A stretch of 5,858 nucleotides of DNA from an uncultured Bacteroidales bacterium (GCA_947177325.1 CAMWUH010000143.1:1-5858); one strand, 5' to 3'; counted from the first letter of the stretch, positions 1-5,858 are shown. Numbers and translations are program-made. Notes: generated by a model not told the origin, from the sequence alone.

Positions 1-20
1 AATTTTTTTTGAAGTTTGAA

Positions 21-52
21 TTAGGCTGCTGATGAAAAATTCACTAAATTTG
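21..52 (+). promoter_or_regulatory. Candidate Bacteroidetes-type promoter for nnrDE
   Basis: TAAATTTG at 45-52 matches the Bacteroidetes -7 consensus TAnnTTTG. TTAG at 21-24, 20 bases upstream, is a three-of-four match to the -33 TTTG. Transcription would start near 56-60, giving a leader of about 20 bases before the ATG at 80. The -33 match is imperfect, and a run of eight T at 3-10 could instead be the tail of an upstream terminator. Confidence 0.4.
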
Positions 53-79
53 TTGTCGTATATACAACTGACCTCACCG

Positions 80-1621
80 ATGAAGATTTTTACTACTGAA
101 GAAATTCGAAAAATAGATAAATTCACTATTGAAAAAGAGGGCATCAGCTCTATGGAGCTTATTGAGCGTGTGGCCGATGCCGTCACCACCGAAATCGTTA
201 AGCGTTGGCGCTCATCAAAGCCGGTGGTAGTGTTTGCCGGCAATGGCAACAACGGAGCCGACGGCTTGGCTGTGGCCCGATTGCTCGGCGAGCATGGCTA
301 TAAGGTTCACGTATATCTATTTAACATTGGCGGCAACCGCCTGACTGCCGAATGTCAGGCATGTCGCGACATGCTCGTTGACTGCACCGGCGTCACCATG
401 ACCGAGGTTATAGACACCTTCATGATGCCCGATCTTCATCGCAACTATCTCATCATCGACGCCCTCTTCGGTTCCGGCTTGCGCGAGCCTCTCAAAGGGG
501 GGTTCAGCTATCTGGTGCAGCGCATCAACGAGGCCAACGCTACGGTGGTTTCCATCGACCTCCCCTCCGGACTGATGGGCGATTGGAACCCGCAGCTTAT
601 CAGCCGCGACGTGGTCCACGCCACGCTCACCCTTGCGGTGCAGCATCCCCGATTGGCCTTCTTCATGGAAGATAATGCCGACTTGGTGGGAGAATGGCGC
701 TTGCTCGATATTGGCTTGAGCGAGGCGGCCGCTCAGTCAACTCCGGCCAAATTTTATTTGGTCGAGGAGGTCGACGTGGCCCACGCTTTGCGTTACCGAT
801 CCAACTTCTCCTCCAAGCGCGATTTCGGCGAAGCTATCATTTATGCCGGTTCCTACGGCATGATGGGCGCTGCTGTTTTGGCCGGGCGAGGAGCCCTGCG
901 AGGCGGTGTCGGCAAGCTTACCATCGAGTCGCCCAAATGCGGCTACTCGATTCTTCAAACCGCCGTGCCCGAAGCCCTCTTCAGCCACAATCCCGGCGAA
1001 GTAGTGATTGAGCGCATCTCGCTCCAGAAATCCTATAACGCCGTTGCCATCGGCCCCGGCATAGGCACCCGCGAAGCTACTATCAAAGCTCTCGAAGATT
1101 TCCTTTCGGCAATGAAGCACCCCGTTATTCTCGACGCCGATGCTCTTAACTGCATTGCCAAGAAGCCCTCTATGCTCAACTTGGTCCCCGTTTTGTCAAT
1201 ACTCACACCCCACGCCGGCGAGTTTGACAATCTTTTCGGTCGCCACCAGAATCCCGAAGCCCGATTGAAAAAAGCCATTGAGATGGCCCGTTTCTACAAT
1301 GTCATCATCGTGCTTAAAGGTCACTACACTGCCATTGTGCGCCCCGACGGCAAAATCTACTTCAACTCATCAGGCTGCTCCGGTATGGCAACCGCAGGCT
1401 CGGGCGACGTGCTCACCGGCGTGCTCGCGGCTATGATTGCCCAAGGCTACAAGCCTGAAATCGCAACGCTTATCAGTGTGTTTGTCCACGGCGTAGCCGG
1501 CGAACTGGCTGCCGCAGAGCATGGCGACTATGGAATGACCTCTACCGACATTGCCGATAACATTGGCCGTGCTCTTCGCCTCGCCCTTGAAACCAAAAGC
1601 CGATTTGACAACCCCTCCTAA
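80..1621 (+). CDS. nnrDE: Bifunctional NAD(P)H-hydrate epimerase / ADP- or ATP-dependent NAD(P)H-hydrate dehydratase
   Basis: This enzyme repairs hydrated NADH and NADPH. The N-terminal half (YjeF_N, NnrE) interconverts the R and S hydrates, and the C-terminal half (carbohydrate-kinase-like, NnrD) dehydrates the S form using a nucleotide. Residues are counted from the ATG at 80. The epimerase half shows GNGNNGADG (54-62), IDALFGSGL (126-134) and SIDLPSG (158-164). The dehydratase half shows YAGSYGMMGAA (255-265), GPGIGT (325-330), LDADALN (351-357), TPHAGEFD (376-383) and GMATAGSGD (435-443), whose Asp443 is the expected catalytic base. The length of 513 residues fits the two-domain family. 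An in-frame ATG at 32 would add 16 residues, but the candidate promoter box at 45-52 lies downstream of it and the family homology begins with MKIFTTEEIRKID, so 80 is preferred. The usual GNPGMATGG loop reads GCSGMATAG here. It is the first gene of the left operon. The function is secure; the start is less so. Confidence 0.95.
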   Translation: MKIFTTEEIRKIDKFTIEKEGISSMELIERVADAVTTEIVKRWRSSKPVVVFAGNGNNGADGLAVARLLGEHGYKVHVYLFNIGGNRLTAECQACRDMLVDCTGVTMTEVIDTFMMPDLHRNYLIIDALFGSGLREPLKGGFSYLVQRINEANATVVSIDLPSGLMGDWNPQLISRDVVHATLTLAVQHPRLAFFMEDNADLVGEWRLLDIGLSEAAAQSTPAKFYLVEEVDVAHALRYRSNFSSKRDFGEAIIYAGSYGMMGAAVLAGRGALRGGVGKLTIESPKCGYSILQTAVPEALFSHNPGEVVIERISLQKSYNAVAIGPGIGTREATIKALEDFLSAMKHPVILDADALNCIAKKPSMLNLVPVLSILTPHAGEFDNLFGRHQNPEARLKKAIEMARFYNVIIVLKGHYTAIVRPDGKIYFNSSGCSGMATAGSGDVLTGVLAAMIAQGYKPEIATLISVFVHGVAGELAAAEHGDYGMTSTDIADNIGRALRLALETKSRFDNPS

Positions 1622-1659
1622 CTTCCCTCGCCTCTCACCCTCCAATTTACCCCATACTC

Positions 1660-2763
1660 ATGAAGTTTTCCGCTAAAACACTTATCGCAGCGGCACTCGC
1701 AGCCTCCATCATAGCCCCCGCCTCGGCCCAACAGGTGCAGAAACTCTCGGCAACCAAGGCCAACGAATACGGGCTGGCCTACACTCTGCCGACCACCGTG
1801 GTCGACGTTACCCTCGAAGTGGAGCTCACTACTCAACTCCCCGGCGAGTTTGCCCGCTATGCCCGCAAATATCTCAACGCATCCAATCCAATCACCGAGG
1901 AAAACCGCTCGGCCCGACTCCTTTCAGCCACTATCACCACCCACGGGGAGGCTGATCCCGAACAACGCTATGTCATCACCCTCAAATCGACTCAGGCTCC
2001 GTTCATTCTCCTTACCCCCGACGGCCGTCCCTTGGCTATCAACACCGAGACCATTGCCTCTGTCGACAAACCTCAACTCCCTGTCAGCCGCCCCGCCGAG
2101 CCAACTCCACTCCAAACCAAAGCCGCCCATCAGGTAATGACTGAGGAGATGATTCAAAGCCACTCCACTGCCAAGCGCGCCGAACTGGCCGCACAGCAGC
2201 TCTACGCCCTGCGTCAGACACGCACCGATCTCATCACAGGACAAGCTGACCAGATGCCACCCGACGGCCGGGCCATGGAGCTCGTCACCTCCACTCTCGA
2301 CGCCCAGGAAGCGGCGCTTGTGGCCATGTTCTTGGGCACCACCTCAGTGTCGACTCAAGTCGCCACCGTCAGCTTCACTCCATCGGCCGATGCCGATAAT
2401 GTCAGCAATATCGTCATTGCGCGCATATCACCCACTGACGGTATCGTAGCCGCCGACGACCTCTCCGGAGCTCCCGTCACTTTGTCTATGAAAACCATTT
2501 CGCGTGGCGAACTCCCCATAAGCGAAAAAGGCGAACCGCTCCCCTTCCCGAAAGGGGGCATAGCCTACACAATCCCAGGTCAGGCAAACATCACTGTTGA
2601 CTATGAGGGGCGGAAAGTTGCGTCGGCACGCGTTGACGTGGCTGCCCTCGGCACTGTCTACGGCATGGCTCCCGCGAATTTCACCGACAAAAAGTCCGCC
2701 ATATTCGCCCGCTTCGACCCCGCCACCGGCGCCATTGTCATCACCGGCCCTAAAGACCAATGA
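1660..2763 (+). CDS. Secreted DUF4831 family protein of unknown function
   Basis: A 367-residue protein with a clear Sec signal peptide: a short basic start (MKFSAK), a hydrophobic stretch at about 7-22, and a probable cleavage after ASA at residue 23. There is no lipobox Cys, so it is likely periplasmic. The mature part matches what I recall of DUF4831: the early NEYGLAYTLPTTVVDV block (about 35-50), the PGEFARYARKYL block (about 61-72), the ADPEQRY block (about 97-103), and a TPDGRPLAINT segment (about 118-128). Most of the chain looks like a single beta-rich domain family, and no catalytic motif is evident. It starts 38 bases after nnrDE and its TGA overlaps the transporter ATG (ATGA at 2760-2763), which suggests translational coupling to the transporter. 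The biological role is unknown; a link to transport or envelope function is inferred only from this coupling. Confidence 0.8.
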   Translation: MKFSAKTLIAAALAASIIAPASAQQVQKLSATKANEYGLAYTLPTTVVDVTLEVELTTQLPGEFARYARKYLNASNPITEENRSARLLSATITTHGEADPEQRYVITLKSTQAPFILLTPDGRPLAINTETIASVDKPQLPVSRPAEPTPLQTKAAHQVMTEEMIQSHSTAKRAELAAQQLYALRQTRTDLITGQADQMPPDGRAMELVTSTLDAQEAALVAMFLGTTSVSTQVATVSFTPSADADNVSNIVIARISPTDGIVAADDLSGAPVTLSMKTISRGELPISEKGEPLPFPKGGIAYTIPGQANITVDYEGRKVASARVDVAALGTVYGMAPANFTDKKSAIFARFDPATGAIVITGPKDQ

Positions 2764-3944
2764 AACTGTTGCTGCGAATATTAATTGCCATTGGGCTCGG
2801 AATTCTCTTCGGACAGTTTCTGCCTGAAGGAGTGGCTCGCATATTCGCCACATTCAACGCCATCTTCAGCCAATTCCTCGGCTTCTGCATCCCGCTGATT
2901 ATCATCGCCTTCATCGCTCCTTCGATTGGCGAACTCGGCAAATCGGCCGGTAAAATGCTTGCCGTGACTGCCGGTCTTGCCTATCTGGCCACTCTCGGCG
3001 CCGGCTTCTTCTCCTATTTCACCTCTTCAACGCTGTTTCCCCGCCTGCTCGGCGCACAAGCCGTTGGCTCGCTCGACTCTGTTGAATCAGCCGGAGGGTT
3101 ACAACCCTTTTTCACAATCGATATGCCCCCAATTGTCGGGGTAATGACGGCACTGATACTGGCATTCGTGCTCGGTTTCGGAGTGGCCTATCGCGAAACG
3201 CCCACCTTAAAGCGACTGCTCGGCGAAAGCCGCGACATTGTCAGCATGATTATTACGGCCGTCATCATCCCGTTGCTCCCAATTTATATTTTCGGCATAT
3301 TTCTCGACATGACCATCACCGGGGAAGTGGCAGCGATATTGTTGACTTTCTCAAAAATCATCGGTATTATATTCGCGATGCATATAGTGTTGCTACTGGC
3401 ACAATACACTATTGCGGCCCTGTTTTCGCGCCACGGCCACAACCCCCTGCGCATGCTCTGGACCATGCTACCGGCCTATTTCACCGCTTTGGGGACACAA
3501 TCGTCGGCAGCTACAATACCCGTGACATTGCGGCAAGCCAAGGCGCTCGGAGTAGACCCCGACGTGGCCGGTTTCACTATCCCCCTATGCGCCACAATCC
3601 ATCTTTCAGGCTCGACGCTTAAAATCGTGGCATGCGCCATGGCTCTCATGCTCATCAAAGGCCAGCCCATTGACTTTGGATCCTTTGCCGGCTTCATAGC
3701 CATGCTCGGCATTGCTATGGTGGCCGCGCCCGGCGTGCCCGGAGGGGCAATAATGGCATCGCTCGGAGTGCTAAGTCAATTTCTCGGCTTCACCGACGCC
3801 GACAACGCCCTGATGATAGCGCTCTACATATCGATGGATAGCTTCGGCACTGCCTGTAACGTCACCGGCGACGGTGCCATCACAGTAATCGTAGACCGCT
3901 TCTTCGGCCGCAAGATCGCATCCCATACTGAACAGCCACGATGA
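2760..3944 (+). CDS. Dicarboxylate/amino acid:cation symporter (DAACS / SLC1-type) with altered binding residues
   Basis: An inner-membrane secondary transporter of the glutamate transporter homologue family. At 394 residues it is near the short end of the family. Hydrophobic segments lie at about 3-20, 30-57, 65-87, 119-143, 159-184, 191-222, 268-299 and 348-379. Re-entrant loop signatures are GTQSSAATIPVT (245-256, HP1) and GVPGGA (325-330, HP2). The last helix has DSFGTACNVTGD (360-371). Aligned by eye with the archaeal GltPh, Asp360, Thr364, Asn367 and Asp371 match residues D394, T398, N401 and D405. However, the position of R397, which holds acidic substrate side chains, is Gly363. The NMDGT motif of TM7 reads HLSGS (281-285), losing the Asn and Asp that bind sodium, and the following Tyr is Lys288. 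The family call is firm. The substrate is uncertain but probably not glutamate or aspartate, and ion coupling is probably changed. It is coupled by ATGA to the DUF4831 gene. Confidence 0.9.
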   Translation: MKLLLRILIAIGLGILFGQFLPEGVARIFATFNAIFSQFLGFCIPLIIIAFIAPSIGELGKSAGKMLAVTAGLAYLATLGAGFFSYFTSSTLFPRLLGAQAVGSLDSVESAGGLQPFFTIDMPPIVGVMTALILAFVLGFGVAYRETPTLKRLLGESRDIVSMIITAVIIPLLPIYIFGIFLDMTITGEVAAILLTFSKIIGIIFAMHIVLLLAQYTIAALFSRHGHNPLRMLWTMLPAYFTALGTQSSAATIPVTLRQAKALGVDPDVAGFTIPLCATIHLSGSTLKIVACAMALMLIKGQPIDFGSFAGFIAMLGIAMVAAPGVPGGAIMASLGVLSQFLGFTDADNALMIALYISMDSFGTACNVTGDGAITVIVDRFFGRKIASHTEQPR

Positions 3945-4012
3945 TTACACGCACTGAAGATTCATTTATCGGAGCTGACATCAACGGGGCTGCTCCGTCA
4001 GAAACGCCCTGA
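3941..4012 (+). other. Possible 23-codon ORF or remnant overlapping the transporter stop
   Basis: An ATG at 3941 overlaps the transporter TGA as ATGA, the same arrangement as the preceding gene pair. It opens a frame beginning MITRTEDSFIGADING and closing with TGA at 4010-4012. The peptide has no recognised match. Composition falls sharply a few bases downstream, so this may be the stub of a fourth operon gene cut off by insertion of the AT-rich cassette. It may equally be chance. Confidence 0.25.
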
Positions 4013-4014
4013 CG
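3996..4014 (+). terminator. Hairpin after the transporter, weak terminator candidate
   Basis: CGTCAG (3996-4001) pairs perfectly with CTGACG (4009-4014) around a 7-base loop. No T run follows on either strand, so intrinsic termination would be weak. The GTCAG arm can also pair with CTGAC at 3975-3979, giving a competing fold, and GGAGC (3971-3975) can pair with GCTCC (3992-3996). It sits between the two convergent operons, where a terminator is expected. Confidence 0.25.
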
Positions 4015-4114
4015 CTCGGCCCATTGCTTCGCAGATATATACTACATTTATCGGCAAGTTTTATCTTTATAACCTATGTGACAACCAACACACCTATACC
4101 AGTATTAATATCGA
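4013..4114. other. Non-coding junction between the convergent operons
   Basis: About 100 bases between the end of the GC-rich + strand operon and the stop codon of the last AT-rich - strand gene. I see no conserved gene, tRNA or obvious attachment site. Base composition changes from GC-rich to AT-rich around 4020-4030, so an insertion boundary probably lies here. A short open + frame over 4024-4215 runs into the opposite-strand gene and has no recognisable content. Confidence 0.5.
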
Positions 4115-4555
4115 CTATCGGAACTTTACTTCTTTGCAGAACTTTTTTATTAGCGGACCATATTTTTTCATTTCGAAGTTATTCATCATTCGCGCATCAT
4201 CCGAAAGGCGAGTGAAACTGCCATCACTATTTCGCAACCACGTTTGAACATGTATTGTACCTCGCTGAAAGTTGCGACCATCAGCTTTATTAGCATGATT
4301 GTGACTCCAATCAAAATCAAGAAAAGTCGCATGATCGACATAGACACGTGCCTGACATACTCCATTGGCGTTTTGACGGAAATATAAATCAGATGTGTTT
4401 GAGAACTGTGGCAAGTTTGAATGATTTAAAACGTCATCCTTACGCTTGATAATAGATCCTCTCAATCCATTTGCATACTGATATTGGTCTATTCTTTCAT
4501 ATTTAGCTGCGCTACCGGTAAATCCACTGTCAGGATAAATTCTTCCGTTTCCCAT
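4115..4555 (-). CDS. Small basic protein resembling an orphan polymorphic-toxin C-terminal module
   Basis: A 146-residue protein that I cannot assign to a named family. It has no signal peptide or membrane segment and is rich in Lys and Arg, especially in the last 25 residues. Its centre carries a His-rich core, LDFDWSHNHAN (79-89), followed by RGTIHVQTW (98-106) and then DDARMMNNFEMKKYGPLI (119-136). From memory, this layout (R-x-Y near 70-72, a DFD-x-x-H block, then an H-x-H or IHV strand and W) recalls C-terminal toxin modules of Rhs, MuF-type and similar polymorphic toxins, which often carry a DIDF...H...HxHxW pattern. That similarity is an inference; a nuclease-like activity is possible but unproven. 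The gene starts 2 bases after the stop of the acidic gene upstream, so the two are almost certainly co-translated. It is AT-rich, unlike the left operon. It could instead be a phage structural or accessory protein. Confidence 0.7.
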   Translation of the reverse strand: MGNGRIYPDSGFTGSAAKYERIDQYQYANGLRGSIIKRKDDVLNHSNLPQFSNTSDLYFRQNANGVCQARVYVDHATFLDFDWSHNHANKADGRNFQRGTIHVQTWLRNSDGSFTRLSDDARMMNNFEMKKYGPLIKKFCKEVKFR

Positions 4556-4557
4556 AA

Positions 4558-4959
4558 TTACATATTATCATAGTTTTTATTGTAGTTTATACCGGCATAA
4601 TTGATAGAACGCAACCACTCCCAAAGAGTCTGCCCGTTTCTATCTATTAAGCCAATTTCAGATAGAGGAGTCTGAAGAGCTTCGGAGAGGCTCATTACAT
4701 GAACTTCACTGTCTGGAAAAGAAGCACATCCAATTACATACTCATCGTATATTTCTCTGACGATGTAAATTCTATCAGTATTGCTGTCTTCCGACATAAT
4801 CAAATCATTGGATAGAGTAAGTTCATTTTCTTCTTTGAATTGCATATTTTGAAAAAAATTCAGTTCTTCATGTGATATACTTTCAGATACCAAGGCCTCA
4901 AACAATTTTCTGTCAGAGGGCCAAAGTTCATTTCTTCTTGGTGTTGGTGATGTTGTCAT
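4558..4959 (-). CDS. Small acidic protein, candidate immunity or antitoxin partner
   Basis: A 133-residue protein that I do not recognise. It is strongly acidic: Asp and Glu outnumber Lys and Arg by more than two to one, with a cluster such as KEENELTLSNDLIMSEDSN (about 42-60). The segment DRIYIVREIYDEYVIGCASF (62-81) looks like a beta-hairpin core, and GQTLWEWLRSIN (109-120) like a closing helix. It has no signal peptide and no DNA-binding motif that I can see, so it is probably cytosolic. The ATG at 4959 lies inside the end of the DUF4417 gene (32-base overlap, different frame), and its TAA stands 2 bases before the ATG of the basic protein downstream. The next in-frame Met is residue 39, too far in to be likely. 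Acid-base pairing with the next gene fits an immunity-toxin or antitoxin-toxin pair, but that role is inferred from charge and spacing only. Confidence 0.7.
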   Translation of the reverse strand: MTTSPTPRRNELWPSDRKLFEALVSESISHEELNFFQNMQFKEENELTLSNDLIMSEDSNTDRIYIVREIYDEYVIGCASFPDSEVHVMSLSEALQTPLSEIGLIDRNGQTLWEWLRSINYAGINYNKNYDNM

Positions 4960-5683
4960 TTCTAAAACGTTTAGTTATGAATGTGGGTAAAAATTGTATG
5001 GGAGCTTCAAGTCCTGATATATCACATACTTCGCCATATATAAGAATTAATGATGGCGTCTTTTCCAAAATAAGGCGCTTAAGCCCGTAGAGCCAAAGAT
5101 TAAAAGTTTCACAATTCTTTCTGGCTCCTACAGCACTAACGGCTATTACACTTTTCTCGGGTAAACCGGCAAAACAATAGGAGAACGACTCTAGTCCACC
5201 CCAACTCGCTGTCGGTATAACATTAAAACCACATAGCTGCCAATATGCTCCTACAAAGCGAGTTCTGAAAATATTTTTTATATTATAAAACTCCGTTTGC
5301 AAGTTACACCAAAGTGATAAATCAGGTGTAAATACATAATCATATCCTGATATTGCACATGTTGTACGTTCAAGATTATACCAAACTGCATCTCTAAACC
5401 GATAATCATCTATAAAGAAATGCAAAACATCATTTAGTTTCGGGCAAACTGACCTCTCGGAATAGGCAATCGGATTTAAATTCAGCAAACCATTATAGGG
5501 TTTGAGTACTGGAAAACCATTATTAAATTCCATACCTTCCATAAGATGCATATTATCGTCCATAATTTTTCTTCTTTTTACAGGAGGTATAGACTTAATA
5601 TGCAAAGAATTTCCATTAGCGTCATGGGCTAATCTGAATAATTCTTTCCTTGAGAATAAACAACAGGGATTCTCGTGTTTCAT
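4928..5683 (-). CDS. DUF4417 domain protein
   Basis: A 251-residue soluble protein that matches the DUF4417 family as I know it, a family of unknown function common in phages, plasmids and integrated elements. The diagnostic blocks run in order: HFFIDDYRFRDAVWYNLE (88-105), DYVFTPDLSLW (115-125), RFVGAYWQLCGFNVIPTASW (142-161), then ESFSYCFAGLPEKSVIAVSA (165-184) and PSLILIYGEV (210-219). The family core therefore covers about residues 55-225. The first 45 residues (basic, with Cys-Cys at 7-8) precede the core. A second ATG at 5561-5563 (residue 41) follows an A/G-rich tract that could serve as a ribosome site, so the true start might be there. It is the first gene of the AT-rich operon, and its end overlaps the acidic gene by 32 bases. 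The family assignment is confident; the activity is unknown. Confidence 0.85.
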   Translation of the reverse strand: MKHENPCCLFSRKELFRLAHDANGNSLHIKSIPPVKRRKIMDDNMHLMEGMEFNNGFPVLKPYNGLLNLNPIAYSERSVCPKLNDVLHFFIDDYRFRDAVWYNLERTTCAISGYDYVFTPDLSLWCNLQTEFYNIKNIFRTRFVGAYWQLCGFNVIPTASWGGLESFSYCFAGLPEKSVIAVSAVGARKNCETFNLWLYGLKRLILEKTPSLILIYGEVCDISGLEAPIQFLPTFITKRFRNDNITNTKKK

Positions 5684-5813
5684 AGGTGCTTATATTTTTA
5701 AATTATTACAAATAAGAAATCAATTTAATGATTTTACAACCCTTACAGGCAAATGATTAATGTTCTCGGATTGTAAAAACATAATGGAATCATTAGGCTA
5801 TCTAATTTATTTG
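5684..5813 (-). promoter_or_regulatory. Long AT-rich leader of the DUF4417 operon with inverted repeat
   Basis: About 125 bases separate the predicted transcription start from the DUF4417 ATG. An 8-base inverted repeat, TTTTACAA (5732-5739) and TTGTAAAA (5771-5778), is separated by 31 bases. The core TTACA recurs directly at 5706-5710 and 5743-5747. Two overlapping tiny - strand frames of 16 and 20 codons (5743-5793 and 5720-5782) lie in it. The repeats could bind a regulator or fold in the RNA. AT-rich sequence makes chance repeats common. Confidence 0.3.
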
Positions 5814-5844
5814 CAAAGTTAGGAAAAGTCATTTACTCTTCCAA
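5814..5844 (-). promoter_or_regulatory. Bacteroidetes-type promoter of the DUF4417 operon
   Basis: Read on the - strand, TAACTTTG (5821 to 5814) is an exact match to the -7 consensus TAnnTTTG and continues as GCA, a common extension. TTG (5844 to 5842) lies 20 bases upstream as the -33 element, the expected spacing. Transcription should begin near 5808. It is the only well-formed promoter seen for the three - strand genes, which supports a single operon. Confidence 0.6.
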
Positions 5845-5858
5845 TAGCTTTGCAAAAA

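Noticed and set aside
32..79. 16-residue N-terminal extension of nnrDE
   Set aside because: Family homology begins at the ATG at 80 and a promoter-like box lies inside the extension.
3996..4014. Integron attC-like site
   Set aside because: Only one short hairpin, no core site sequence and no integrase seen.
4024..4215. 63-codon + strand open frame with a hydrophobic start
   Set aside because: It overlaps the convergent basic-protein gene by about 100 bases, has no recognisable content, and looks like chance in AT-rich sequence.
5845..5852. Full + strand promoter at TAGCTTTG
   Set aside because: No TTTG or TTG lies at the required 19-21 base spacing upstream; kept only as a possible -7 element.
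4021..5858. Flanking direct repeats (TTGCTTCGCAGA near 4024 versus TAGCTTTGCAAA near 5845) as cassette ends
   Set aside because: Several mismatches in 12 bases; not above chance, and the right end is probably outside the window.
1..5858. CRISPR arrays, tRNA or rRNA genes, insertion sequences
   Set aside because: No regular spaced repeats, cloverleaf, rRNA sequence or transposase frame found on reading both strands.

Overview
The window looks like a chromosomal segment from a member of the Bacteroidales. Two things suggest this. The DUF4831 family is typical of Bacteroidetes, and both gene starts that show a recognisable promoter carry the Bacteroidetes -7 motif TAnnTTTG rather than a sigma70 box. 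Strong Shine-Dalgarno sequences are also absent. The moderately GC-rich left part would suit Muribaculaceae-like gut bacteria, but that family placement is inference.

Left part (about 1-3944, + strand, roughly 55-60% GC by eye): three genes in one probable operon. The first is a bifunctional NAD(P)H-hydrate epimerase/dehydratase (nnrDE, repair of damaged NADH and NADPH). After 38 bases comes a secreted DUF4831 protein. That gene overlaps by ATGA a transporter of the dicarboxylate/amino acid:cation symporter (glutamate transporter) family. The transporter keeps the fold signatures, but several ion- and substrate-binding positions are replaced, so it probably does not transport acidic amino acids in the usual way. 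A 23-codon open frame overlaps its stop by ATGA and may be a remnant of, or start of, a lost fourth gene.

Junction (about 3945-4114): no convincing gene. It holds a small hairpin, and composition drops sharply from about 4020 onward.

Right part (about 4115-5858, - strand, roughly 35% GC): a compact three-gene operon that looks horizontally acquired. Its order of transcription is a DUF4417 protein (a family often seen in phages and mobile elements), a small acidic protein overlapping it by 32 bases, and a small basic protein starting 2 bases after the acidic one stops. The basic protein resembles free-standing C-terminal toxin modules of polymorphic or phage-borne toxins (His-rich DFDWSHNH...IHVQTW core). 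The acidic protein would suit an immunity or antitoxin partner. A good Bacteroidetes promoter lies near 5814-5844, leaving a leader of about 125 nt with an inverted repeat. This cassette is the most likely site of an undescribed system; its toxin or defence role is inferred from size, charge, spacing and remembered family resemblance, not demonstrated.
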